From NCBI GenBank assembly GCA_900552115.1, contig URYP01000080.1, positions 1 through 9,622 on the forward strand: DNA of 9,622 bases, read 5' to 3'. A model generated the notes under the pieces. It did no database searches. It saw nothing but the letters and a program-made list of their open reading frames with translations, and had not been told where the DNA came from. The DNA comes from an uncultured Oscillospiraceae bacterium. Its GTDB lineage: Bacteria > Bacillota > Clostridia > Oscillospirales > Acutalibacteraceae. Numbering within the stretch: position 1 is the stretch's first letter; every line of letters starts with the position of its first letter. A program made the translations under genes and the position numbers. Below are positions 1-6,706 of the stretch, in pieces.

Positions 1-2
1 TC

Positions 3-686
3 CAGACTCCGCAGATTTTTCATCGTGAACTGTATCGGCAGGCTTTGGAGGTCGCCGTCCGGACCGGGCGGGACTATACCGATGACTGCCAGTTGATGGA
101 GGCTGCGGGCCATCCGGTACACCTCTGCGAAAGCGATTACGGCAATATAAAAATCACCACGCCGGAGGATGTTGTTCTGGCGCGCGCTATGATGGCGGAA
201 AGGACGGGGATCGCTATGCGAATCGGCCACGGATATGATGTGCACCGTCTGGTGCCGGGCCGGCCGCTTGTAATCGGCGGCGTCACGATTCCTTATGAGA
301 AAGGATTGGACGGACATTCCGACGCGGATGTATTGCTCCACGCCGTCATGGATGCGCTGCTGGGCGCGGCGGCGATGGGGGATATCGGCGCGTGGTTTCC
401 GGATACGGACGAACGCTTCCGCGGCGCGGATAGCCGCGCCCTGCTGGATGAAACCATGCGCCTGATCCGGGAAAAAGGCTATCGCGTCGGCAATATCGAT
501 GCTACCATCCTGGCACAGGAGCCAAAAATGAAGCCCTTTATCCCCACCATGCGGCAGTGTATCGCATCCGCTGCCGGTGTTCCAGAGGAACAGGTCAGCG
601 TCAAGGCGACCACGGAGGAGGGGCTCGGTTTTACCGGGGAAAAACAGGGTATTGCAGCCCACGCGGTCTGTCTGCTGATCCCTTAA
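3..686 (+). CDS. ispDF: Bifunctional IspD/IspF (MEP pathway), 5' end outside window
   Basis: The reading frame is open from the left edge (first full codon at 3) to TAA at 684-686. The first ~71 codons are the C-terminal part of IspD (2-C-methyl-D-erythritol 4-phosphate cytidylyltransferase): the family's QTPQIF motif, a TDDCQLMEAAG segment and NIKITTPED. With no stop between, the frame runs into a complete IspF (2-C-methyl-D-erythritol 2,4-cyclodiphosphate synthase) beginning at the Met codon at 216. Counted from that Met, the IspF part is 156 residues, the usual family length. It shows the metal ligands Asp8 and His10 (GYDVH) and His42 (LLHAV), the GHSDAD loop around His34, MGDIGAWFPD around Asp56, and the ATTEEGLGFTG segment at 131-141. 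Together the domains make CDP-ME and cyclize CDP-MEP to MEcPP in cytosolic isoprenoid synthesis; IspE between them would be encoded elsewhere. Internal initiation at 216 is possible, but no strong SD precedes it. A TTG at 45 is not a credible start because homology continues upstream. Confidence 0.93.
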   Translation, partial: QTPQIFHRELYRQALEVAVRTGRDYTDDCQLMEAAGHPVHLCESDYGNIKITTPEDVVLARAMMAERTGIAMRIGHGYDVHRLVPGRPLVIGGVTIPYEKGLDGHSDADVLLHAVMDALLGAAAMGDIGAWFPDTDERFRGADSRALLDETMRLIREKGYRVGNIDATILAQEPKMKPFIPTMRQCIASAAGVPEEQVSVKATTEEGLGFTGEKQGIAAHAVCLLIP

Positions 687-713
687 TTTTGATAAGCGCC
701 CCATACGCACTCC

Positions 714-771
714 TCCTCCTGTCTGCATATACTGTGAGTGACAAGCATCGCTATTTTGTTAGACAGGAGGA
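714..771 (+). promoter_or_regulatory. Inverted repeat that could sequester the SD of the DUF3343 gene
   Basis: The 91-nt gap after ispDF contains TCCTCCTGTCT at 714-724 and its exact reverse complement AGACAGGAGGA at 761-771, an 11-bp perfect repeat around a 36-nt loop (725-760). A G-U pair 725/760 could extend the stem. The right arm contains the whole AGGAGG SD (765-770) of the gene starting at 778. In RNA the left arm would act as an anti-SD and close the ribosome binding site. No T-run follows, so it is not an intrinsic terminator. The pairing is seen in the sequence. A regulatory role is inferred, and the ligand or signal, if any, is unknown. Confidence 0.5.
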
Positions 772-777
772 ATTGAC

Positions 778-1005
778 ATGCAGGTGTATTTTCAGGTCAG
801 TTCGATCACGGCCGCTATGCGGGGTAAAGGCGTACTGGACCGCAACGGCATAAAATCGTATATGGCCCGTGCCATCCACGACGACGGAAATAATGGCTGC
901 GGATACAGCTTGATGGTGAATGATAATGCCGACCGTGCCGAACAGCTGCTCCGCTCGTCGGGTATCCGTGTTCGCGGGATCCGCAAAGGGGATGGCCATC
1001 CGTGA
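778..1005 (+). CDS. DUF3343 putative Se/S carrier-like protein
   Basis: This 75-residue protein begins at ATG 778, seven bases after a perfect AGGAGG (765-770). It resembles the small DUF3343 family: an N-terminal beta strand (MQVYFQV), a helix, a second strand, then a small cysteine loop (NNGCGYSL, Cys41) and a C-terminal helix-strand (DRAEQLLRSSGIRVRGI). Cys41 is its only cysteine and matches the family's SCG-type site. DUF3343 proteins are often labelled putative Se/S carriers and often lie beside cysteine desulfurases or selenium genes. Here the stop codon overlaps the GTG start of a desulfurase-family gene by 4 bases (GTGA, 1002-1005), so translational coupling is likely. A role as acceptor of persulfide sulfur or selenium from that enzyme is inference. 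There is no signal peptide or membrane segment, so it is probably cytosolic. Confidence 0.75.
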   Translation: MQVYFQVSSITAAMRGKGVLDRNGIKSYMARAIHDDGNNGCGYSLMVNDNADRAEQLLRSSGIRVRGIRKGDGHP

Positions 1006-2183
1006 TCTATCTTGACAACGCTGCCACCACATGGCCCAAACCGGCCTGTGTGCGGATGGCGGTGGAACGGGCGCTGGAGGTTTATGGAGCCAATCCCGGC
1101 CGGGGTGGGCACAAAATGAGCATGGCATCGGCCAGGGAGGTGTACCGCTGCCGGGAAACGGCGGCGGCTTTTTTTCATGCGGCCGATGAAACCCGGGTTA
1201 TATTTACCGCAAACTGCACTATGTCGCTGAATATGGCGATACGGGGCATTTTAAAAAACGGGGGACGGGCCGTGATCTCCAGCCTGGAGCACAACGCTGT
1301 TCTGCGGCCGCTGCACGCCCTGTCGCCGCTTCACCCTGTTTATGACGTGGCGCGGGTGACGCCCGGTGACGACGACGCCACGGTCGAAGCGTTCCGGGCC
1401 TGTATAACCCGTTCAACCAAAGTTATTATCTGTACGCAGGCATCCAATGTGTTCGGCGTGCGCCTGCCCATCCGGCGCATCGGGGAGCTGGCCCGCCGCA
1501 ATGGATTGTTGTTTGTGGTGGACGCGGCGCAGAGCGCCGGTGTCTGTCCGATCGATATGGAGAAGGACAACATCGATTTCCTGTGCGTACCGGGACATAA
1601 GGGGCTGTACGGCCCCATGGGCACCGGTATGCTGATATGCGGCACCCGTTATGAATTGCCTGCCCTGATGCAGGGAGGAACCGGCAGCCAGTCGCTCAGG
1701 CCGGAGCAGCCCGACGACCTGCCCGACCGCCTGGAAAGCGGCACATTGAATGTTCCCGGCATCTGCGGACTGCAGGCAGGGCTGTCTTTCGTCTCCTCGA
1801 GAGGAGTAGAGGCCATTGCGGCGCAGGAAATGGAACATGTCCGCCTGCTTTATACCCGCCTTCAAAACGGTGGGGGCGTGCGGTTTTATACCGATCCGCC
1901 CACGCTTGCCCGGTCGGTGCCGCTGCTCAGCGTCAATGCCGGCAATATCCCCAGTGAGGAAACCGCCGCTTATCTCGCGGGGCAGGATATCGCTGTGCGC
2001 GCCGGGCTGCACTGCGCGCCGCTGGCGCACAGACATTTTGGCACGGTGGAACAGGGAACGGTGCGCCTGGCGCCCTCCGTGTTCACGACGCGGCAGGACA
2101 TCGAACGCGTCAGCCGCATTTTTACGCATTATGTAAAAATCCAAAGAAACCCATTGCAATGCGCGGACAATATGGTAAAATAA
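1002..2183 (+). CDS. Cysteine desulfurase-family PLP enzyme (class V aminotransferase fold)
   Basis: This is a 393-residue fold-type I PLP enzyme of the NifS/SufS-like cysteine desulfurase family. The start is GTG at 1002, since the conserved family N-terminus (IYLDNAATTWPKP) begins right there; AAAGGGGA at 985-992 is a plausible SD. Visible key residues are His97 in SSLEHNAV (PLP stacking), Asp174 and Gln177 in VVDAAQSAG (cofactor contacts), the Schiff-base Lys200 in VPGHKGLYGP, the ESGTLNVPG segment at 245-253, and Cys338 in RAGLHCAPLAH, positioned as the catalytic persulfide cysteine. VRLAPSVFTT (354-363) is the usual C-terminal family signature. Such enzymes take sulfur (or selenium) from cysteine (or selenocysteine), giving alanine and an enzyme persulfide. 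The closest match I recognise is the cysteine desulfurase-family subgroup common in Clostridia rather than classic IscS or SufS; no iscU or sufBCD lies nearby. The coupled DUF3343 protein is a candidate partner. Confidence 0.87.
   Translation: MIYLDNAATTWPKPACVRMAVERALEVYGANPGRGGHKMSMASAREVYRCRETAAAFFHAADETRVIFTANCTMSLNMAIRGILKNGGRAVISSLEHNAVLRPLHALSPLHPVYDVARVTPGDDDATVEAFRACITRSTKVIICTQASNVFGVRLPIRRIGELARRNGLLFVVDAAQSAGVCPIDMEKDNIDFLCVPGHKGLYGPMGTGMLICGTRYELPALMQGGTGSQSLRPEQPDDLPDRLESGTLNVPGICGLQAGLSFVSSRGVEAIAAQEMEHVRLLYTRLQNGGGVRFYTDPPTLARSVPLLSVNAGNIPSEETAAYLAGQDIAVRAGLHCAPLAHRHFGTVEQGTVRLAPSVFTTRQDIERVSRIFTHYVKIQRNPLQCADNMVK
2154..2181 (+). promoter_or_regulatory. Candidate sigma-A promoter for cdaA-cdaR
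   Basis: TTGCAA (2154-2159) and TAAAAT (2176-2181) are separated by 16 bases, and a TGG at 2173-2175 gives the -10 an extended TGn form. The site lies within the last codons of the desulfurase gene, and transcription would start near 2188, about 50 bases before cdaA. The stretch from 2184 to 2237 is AT-rich and otherwise empty apart from the cdaA ribosome binding site. Hexamer matches alone are moderate evidence, and read-through from upstream also remains possible. Confidence 0.45.
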
Positions 2184-2237
2184 AATAGAGATCAAATAAA
2201 AAATGGACAGGATATAAAATGGAAAGGAGGAACGGGA

Positions 2238-3131
2238 ATGGCCGATTTTTTTGCGGAAATCTGGAGCAATATTGCGGCATTTGTCACATCCTATCGATGG
2301 ATTATCGATACGGTCGATATCGCGCTGGTGGCTTTTGTTATTTACAGCCTGATCAAGTTGGTGCGCGATTCCCGGGCGGAGCAATTGCTCAAGGGCATTC
2401 TGCTGATGGTTGCGGCCTATATCGTTTCTTCCTCCCAGCTGCTCGATTTAAAAGCCATCAATTACCTGCTGAAAATGGTATTTGACAACGCGTTGATCGT
2501 CCTCGTGGTGATTTTTCAGCCGGAGATACGGCGCGCACTGGAACAGGCCGGACATTCCAGCCTCAACAATCTGGGCATATTCAATTTTGGGTCGGAGGAA
2601 ACCGAGCAGCGCATGCAGCGGTGGCAGTCCACTATTGCCGCCATTGTGGAGGCGGTTCAGATATTGCAGCGCCAGAAAATGGGGGCGCTGATTGTTATCG
2701 AGCGCAATACCAAGCTGGGCGAAATCATCAATTCCGGCACCCTGGTCAATGCCGACCCGACCGCCGAGTTGATTGGGAATATCTTTTTCAATAAAGCACC
2801 GCTTCATGACGGCGCCATGATCATTCGTGACGGCAAAATCCATGCGGCCGGCTGTATACTGCCGTTATCCGACAATCTGCAAATCAGCCGGGAGCTGGGT
2901 ACCCGTCACCGCGCGGGGCTGGGTATGAGTGAAAATTCCGACGCGCTGGTGGTGATCGTGTCGGAAGAAACCGGCACGGTGTCTCTGGCGGTAGCCGGTG
3001 AACTAAAGCGCAACTTCACGCCCGAAGCGCTTCGGGTAGCGCTGGAAAACGGCGTCCTGTGGTACAATACCCATGCGGATAAAGAGGGCGACTCCAAACG
3101 CAAGTGGCTGCGAAGGAGGAAGACCAAATGA
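2238..3131 (+). CDS. cdaA: Diadenylate cyclase CdaA (membrane DAC)
   Basis: CdaA condenses two ATP into c-di-AMP, the second messenger controlling potassium, osmolyte and cell-wall homeostasis in Bacillota. The protein has 297 residues, close to the usual CdaA length. Three hydrophobic segments at about 22-42, 51-66 and 79-95 form the membrane part. A linker with QPEIRRALEQAG (94-105) follows, then the cytosolic DisA_N domain with both catalytic signatures: DGA at 191-193 (KAPLHDGAMI) and RHR at 223-225 (LGTRHRAGLG). The end is basic (KRKWLRRRKTK). The start ATG at 2238 follows AAAGGAGG (2223-2230) at 7 bases. The stop overlaps the start of cdaR by 4 bases (ATGA, 3128-3131), the usual coupling of the cyclase with its regulator. 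The name dacA is also used for this gene. Confidence 0.97.
   Translation: MADFFAEIWSNIAAFVTSYRWIIDTVDIALVAFVIYSLIKLVRDSRAEQLLKGILLMVAAYIVSSSQLLDLKAINYLLKMVFDNALIVLVVIFQPEIRRALEQAGHSSLNNLGIFNFGSEETEQRMQRWQSTIAAIVEAVQILQRQKMGALIVIERNTKLGEIINSGTLVNADPTAELIGNIFFNKAPLHDGAMIIRDGKIHAAGCILPLSDNLQISRELGTRHRAGLGMSENSDALVVIVSEETGTVSLAVAGELKRNFTPEALRVALENGVLWYNTHADKEGDSKRKWLRRRKTK
3114..3119 (+). promoter_or_regulatory. SD fixing the cdaR start
   Basis: AGGAGG lies 8 bases before ATG 3128, inside the last codons of cdaA. An upstream in-frame GTG at 3104 would add eight residues but has no SD of its own at the right distance, and it would place this AGGAGG inside the gene. The ATG at 3128 is therefore preferred. 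Confidence 0.85.
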
Positions 3132-4504
3132 GTGGAAAAGTGTCTTTTAACAAATTCCTTCGCAACGATAAACTGATGATTATCTGTTCCGTTATCCTGG
3201 GCATTATCATCTGGTATTCGGTAGTTTACGGCCCCAGCGTAACGGAAGAAAAAAGTATTATGGTACCGATTACGGTCCGCCTCAACACCTCCGCCGAGCA
3301 GGGGGAGAATCTGCCCGGGCAGTATTTCCAGGTTTTGTCTAAGAGTCTCAACACGGTGGAAGTCGTCGTCAGCGGCAACCGCTCCGCCCTTGGAAAGCTG
3401 AAAGCTGAGGATATCGTTGTCAGCGCTGATCTGAGCGATGTCCTGCAGGCGGTGGACGATTACGCAGTGGAGCTGAAAGCCTCTAAAAATCCCAGCAGCG
3501 CGGTCACGGATTATACGATCGAGGAACTGAAAACCCGCCAGATTAAGGTGAGCTGCGATTATGTGGGCGAGACCAATTATGTGGTGGAAAAGGACATTTC
3601 CTCCGTCAAGGTAACCGACGAAAGCAAATACCAGCTCGGCACGCCGGTGCTGGACTCCCAACTGTTCCCCAACGAAAGCGTGACGGTTTCCGGGCCGAAA
3701 AAGGTGCGTGACCGCATTGCAAAAATCGTAGCCCGTGTCGACAGCAGCAAAGCGGTTAAGGAGTCCACCGTGTTTGAAGCCAAGCTGACGGCCTATGACA
3801 GCAGCGGCAAACAGGTGGATCTGTCCCAGTGCACGTTCCCGAAACTCGCTGACCAGGATGAACCGACGGTGGCGCAGCTTACGGTACCGGTCAACTATTT
3901 TGCCAAGGTGACTCTGGGAATCAAGGCAACAAATATTCCGGAAGCCTATAAAAACCAGGATGGTTTCATCACTCTGAATCCGAAGACTCTGGATCTGCTG
4001 GGTCAGGAGGAGGAAGTGGTCAAACTGGCAGAGGAACTCAAAGAAATACCGCTCAATTTTGACAATATTCCGCTGACCACCCAGGAAATCGCCGTACCGC
4101 TGAATATTCCGTCCCATGTTACAGTCGCCGATAACACCAAATCGGTTAAAGTGAAGATCAACATGGCGGATTTTTCGTCCCGTAAGATCGCGGTACCGCT
4201 CTTTAAGTCCGACGGCAAAACGCTGGCGTCGAATGTGACGATTAAGAACCGGCCCGGCAGCACCACCATGACGGTCACCAGCAAAACGCTGGCGGTAACC
4301 GTTATCGGCCGTAAATCTGATGTTTCGGATTTGAAGGCCAGTGATTTGAAAGTGGTTATCGATATGAAGAAAGCGGCGGATGCGGGTGGGCTCAACACCT
4401 ACCCGGCCAGGGTCACGATTTCCGGCAAAAAAACCGTTTGGATATACTACGGCGGCGATGCAAAGGACAGCTACGAAGTGTATATCAACACCAAAACGTC
4501 ATAG
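3128..4504 (+). CDS. cdaR: CdaR (YbbR-domain regulator of CdaA)
   Basis: This 458-residue protein has a short basic cytosolic N-terminus, one membrane anchor at about 16-35 (LMIICSVILGIIIWYSVVY), and a long extracytoplasmic region of beta-rich YbbR repeats. Four repeats can be recognised by their strand-Gly-helix cores: VVSGNRSAL (80-88), VSGPKKV (187-193), LLGQEEEV (290-297) and VIGRKSDV (392-399). Each is followed by a helix and a strand with an Asp/Val pattern (for example VSADLSDV and VVIDMKK). CdaR binds and modulates CdaA at the membrane; both activating and inhibiting effects have been reported in other Bacillota. The ATGA overlap with cdaA supports a stoichiometric pair. The usual next gene, glmM, does not follow; a terminator begins 19 bases after the stop. 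Confidence 0.95.
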   Translation: MSGKVSFNKFLRNDKLMIICSVILGIIIWYSVVYGPSVTEEKSIMVPITVRLNTSAEQGENLPGQYFQVLSKSLNTVEVVVSGNRSALGKLKAEDIVVSADLSDVLQAVDDYAVELKASKNPSSAVTDYTIEELKTRQIKVSCDYVGETNYVVEKDISSVKVTDESKYQLGTPVLDSQLFPNESVTVSGPKKVRDRIAKIVARVDSSKAVKESTVFEAKLTAYDSSGKQVDLSQCTFPKLADQDEPTVAQLTVPVNYFAKVTLGIKATNIPEAYKNQDGFITLNPKTLDLLGQEEEVVKLAEELKEIPLNFDNIPLTTQEIAVPLNIPSHVTVADNTKSVKVKINMADFSSRKIAVPLFKSDGKTLASNVTIKNRPGSTTMTVTSKTLAVTVIGRKSDVSDLKASDLKVVIDMKKAADAGGLNTYPARVTISGKKTVWIYYGGDAKDSYEVYINTKTS

Positions 4505-4522
4505 TCACGTATACCATAAAGA

Positions 4523-4557
4523 CCGCTTCCGTGCAACGGGAAGCGGCCTTTGTTTTT
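4523..4557 (+). terminator. Rho-independent terminator after cdaR
   Basis: CCGCTTCC (4523-4530) pairs with GGAAGCGG (4539-4546) around an 8-base loop. CC and the T-rich tract TTTGTTTTT (4549-4557) follow. It ends the cdaA-cdaR unit on the plus strand and separates it from the promoter of recJ. Confidence 0.88.
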
Positions 4558-4568
4558 CAGGAAAACAA

Positions 4569-4597
4569 TTGAAATAACATACGGAAAATGCTATACT
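4569..4597 (+). promoter_or_regulatory. Sigma-A-type promoter for recJ-rel
   Basis: TTGAAA (4569-4574), a 17-base spacer and TATACT (4592-4597) form a near-consensus housekeeping promoter. The predicted transcription start is near 4604, leaving a short leader of about 45 bases before recJ. Its position just after the cdaR terminator supports its use. I see no evident operator around it. Confidence 0.75.
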
Positions 4598-4637
4598 GAA
4601 ACAATACGAGTATCTTTTTTGCGGTTATTTACGGGAT

Positions 4638-4642
4638 GGAGG
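4638..4642 (+). promoter_or_regulatory. SD fixing the recJ start
   Basis: GGAGG sits 6 bases before ATG 4649. The open frame extends upstream to about 4550, but that stretch contains the terminator T-tract and the promoter, so it is not coding. The start at 4649 is preferred. Confidence 0.85.
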
Positions 4643-4648
4643 AAAAAA

Positions 4649-6706
4649 ATGAGCTTTAAACGCTGGGTGTTTTCAACGCCCTATAAGGAGGAAGCGGTGC
4701 AGCTGTCGCAAGACACTGGCATCAATGCTTTCCTTCTTTTCCTTCTGACCATGCGCGGTTTCCATACCGCGGAAGATATAGCCGAATTTATGCTGGGCGG
4801 ACCGCTGTCGGATGATCCTTTTGCTTTTGCCGATATGGACTTAGCGGTTGCCCGTATCCAAAAGGCGTTGGATACGGGCGAAATGATTGCCATATTCGGC
4901 GATTATGACGCCGACGGGGTGACGGCTACGACACTTCTGTATTCTTATTTACGGGATCGTGGCGCACGGGTTACCTATCTCGTACCGAAACGGGAGGGAA
5001 CCGGATATGGCATGCATCCGGAAGTCGTGGATGCATTGGCCGAACGCGGCGCTACGCTGATTATCACGGTGGACAACGGCATAGCCGCGGTAGAAGAAAC
5101 GGCTTATGCAGCCGAAAAGGGCATCGACGTGGTGATCACCGACCATCACCAGCCCCAGGATACCTTGCCTGCGGCCGTGGCGGTGGTTGATCCTCATCGA
5201 CCGGACTGCGGCAGTTCCTTTAAGGATTACGCCGGGGTGGGCGTCGCATTCAAACTGGTCTGTGCGTTGGAAGGGGACGACGATAGCGTTTTGGAACGCT
5301 ATGCCGATTTGGTAGCCGTCGGGACTCTGGCTGATGTCATGCCCCTCCGTGGAGAAAACCGGCTGCTGGTACGCGAAGGCCTGCGCCGCCTTAATGAACA
5401 GGACCGCCCCGGATTTGAGAAGCTGGCCGAGGCCGCCGGATTGGCGGGCAAAGCGTTGACCGCCACCAACGCCGTTTTTACCATCGCGCCGCGAATCAAC
5501 GCCGCGGGCCGGATGGGGGCGGCGGACAAGGCGGTGCGCCTGCTGCTGGAGGAGGATCCCGGCCGGGCCTTGGAGCTGGCCGAAGAAATACAGGCCATGA
5601 ACGGTCAGCGCCAGTCGGTGGAAGCGGATATCCTGTTGCAGGCCGACGCCCTGCTGGCGGAACACCCCGCGTGGCGGCGGGACCGCGTCCTCGTGCTTTG
5701 CGGACATCGGTGGCACAACGGCGTGGTGGGGATTATCGCGGCACGGCTGACCGACCGCTATGGCAAGCCGTGTATTGTTTTTTCTGAGGATGATGGGATA
5801 GCCAAAGGCTCCGGGCGCAGTGTAAAAGGGTTTTCGCTTTTTGAAGCGATTTCAGCCTGTGCGGAATTGACGGAAAGCTTTGGCGGCCATGAACTGGCGG
5901 CTGGCGTCAAAATCAACGCTCAGCGCCTTGATGAATTCCGGGAGACGATCAACCGCTATGCCGCCAGCCGCTATCCGGTTATGCCGGTTCCGGAACTGCA
6001 AATCGACTGCAAGCTGGCCCCCTCCCAGGTAGATACGGAAAAGCTCGGCCTGCTATCGGCGCTGGAACCGACCGGAACCGGCAACCCAGTGCCGTTATTC
6101 GGGTTGTTTCACATGCGTCTGGACAATATTCTGCCGGTGGGCGGCGGAAAACATTTGCGGCTGTCCGTGTCGCGGGATAACGTCCGCCTGGCGGTAATGA
6201 AATTCAAAAGTACTCCCCAAAATTTTTCCATTCCCTGCGGAAGCATGGTGGATATTGTTGTCACCATGGAACGCAACGAGTTCCGCGGTGTTGTGTCCCC
6301 CTCATTGATCGTTCAGGATATCCGCCCCTCATCCATTGATCAGGAGGCGCTGCTGGCCGGGCTGAGTGGGTTCGAACGCGTCATGCGGCGGGAACTCACG
6401 CCGGAAGAGGCGCGGACAGTGGTTTTGCCGGAGAGGGACAGGCTGGCGGGATTTTACCGGCTGCTGCGGGCCCGTCCTGTTTGGGAGGGCACATTTGACC
6501 AGCTTTGCCTGTTGGCGGGTGACGGCTGCGGGGAGCCGATGACCTTGCTTTTAATGCTGGAAATTTTGCAGGAGGCCCACCTGATTATCTGGACGGATCG
6601 GGGCATCGTATATACCATAGAGACGCCCAAAGCCGCCGGCAAGGCGGATTTGTCGCAAACGCCGACCATGCGCTATCTGCAAAAGGCAAAAGAGGATGCA
6701 CTATGA
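4649..6706 (+). CDS. recJ: Single-stranded-DNA-specific exonuclease RecJ
   Basis: RecJ degrades single-stranded DNA 5' to 3' in recombination, mismatch and base-excision repair. The 685-residue protein shows the DHH phosphoesterase motifs in order: GDYDADG at 84-90 (metal ligands Asp85, Asp87, Asp89), VDNG with Asp142, TDHH with Asp165-His166-His167, and VVDPHRPDC with Asp181. The inter-domain PRINAAGRMGAADKAV segment follows (281-296). The DHHA1 domain carries RWHNGVVGIIAAR (354-366), GSGRS (387-391) and GGHELAAGV (412-420). An OB-like domain runs from about 450 to 558 and includes EPTGTGNP. The last ~125 residues form the less conserved C-terminal domain found in Bacillota RecJ; the protein is about 100 residues shorter than the Bacillus subtilis enzyme, but no core motif is missing. 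The gene is first in its unit and overlaps rel by ATGA (6703-6706). Confidence 0.96.
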   Translation: MSFKRWVFSTPYKEEAVQLSQDTGINAFLLFLLTMRGFHTAEDIAEFMLGGPLSDDPFAFADMDLAVARIQKALDTGEMIAIFGDYDADGVTATTLLYSYLRDRGARVTYLVPKREGTGYGMHPEVVDALAERGATLIITVDNGIAAVEETAYAAEKGIDVVITDHHQPQDTLPAAVAVVDPHRPDCGSSFKDYAGVGVAFKLVCALEGDDDSVLERYADLVAVGTLADVMPLRGENRLLVREGLRRLNEQDRPGFEKLAEAAGLAGKALTATNAVFTIAPRINAAGRMGAADKAVRLLLEEDPGRALELAEEIQAMNGQRQSVEADILLQADALLAEHPAWRRDRVLVLCGHRWHNGVVGIIAARLTDRYGKPCIVFSEDDGIAKGSGRSVKGFSLFEAISACAELTESFGGHELAAGVKINAQRLDEFRETINRYAASRYPVMPVPELQIDCKLAPSQVDTEKLGLLSALEPTGTGNPVPLFGLFHMRLDNILPVGGGKHLRLSVSRDNVRLAVMKFKSTPQNFSIPCGSMVDIVVTMERNEFRGVVSPSLIVQDIRPSSIDQEALLAGLSGFERVMRRELTPEEARTVVLPERDRLAGFYRLLRARPVWEGTFDQLCLLAGDGCGEPMTLLLMLEILQEAHLIIWTDRGIVYTIETPKAAGKADLSQTPTMRYLQKAKEDAL

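Noticed and set aside
728..733. TATACT as a possible -10 box before the DUF3343 gene
   Set aside because: No -35-like hexamer lies 16-19 bases upstream and there is no TGn extension. It remains only a weak alternative, though if real it would exclude the left arm of the inverted repeat from the transcript.
557..853. Plus-strand open frame overlapping the end of ispDF and the start of the DUF3343 gene
   Set aside because: It is out of frame with both supported genes, Cys/Arg-rich, and has no SD.
1413..2384. Long minus-strand open frame (323 codons) opposite the desulfurase gene
   Set aside because: It runs antisense to a gene with clear PLP-enzyme motifs, its translation is rich in Arg, His and Gln with no recognisable domain, and it spans the junction into cdaA. 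It is a shadow frame.
2906..4117. Long minus-strand open frame (403 codons) opposite cdaA-cdaR
   Set aside because: It crosses the overlap of two well-supported genes and shows no domain or SD-supported start. It reflects codon bias of the plus strand.
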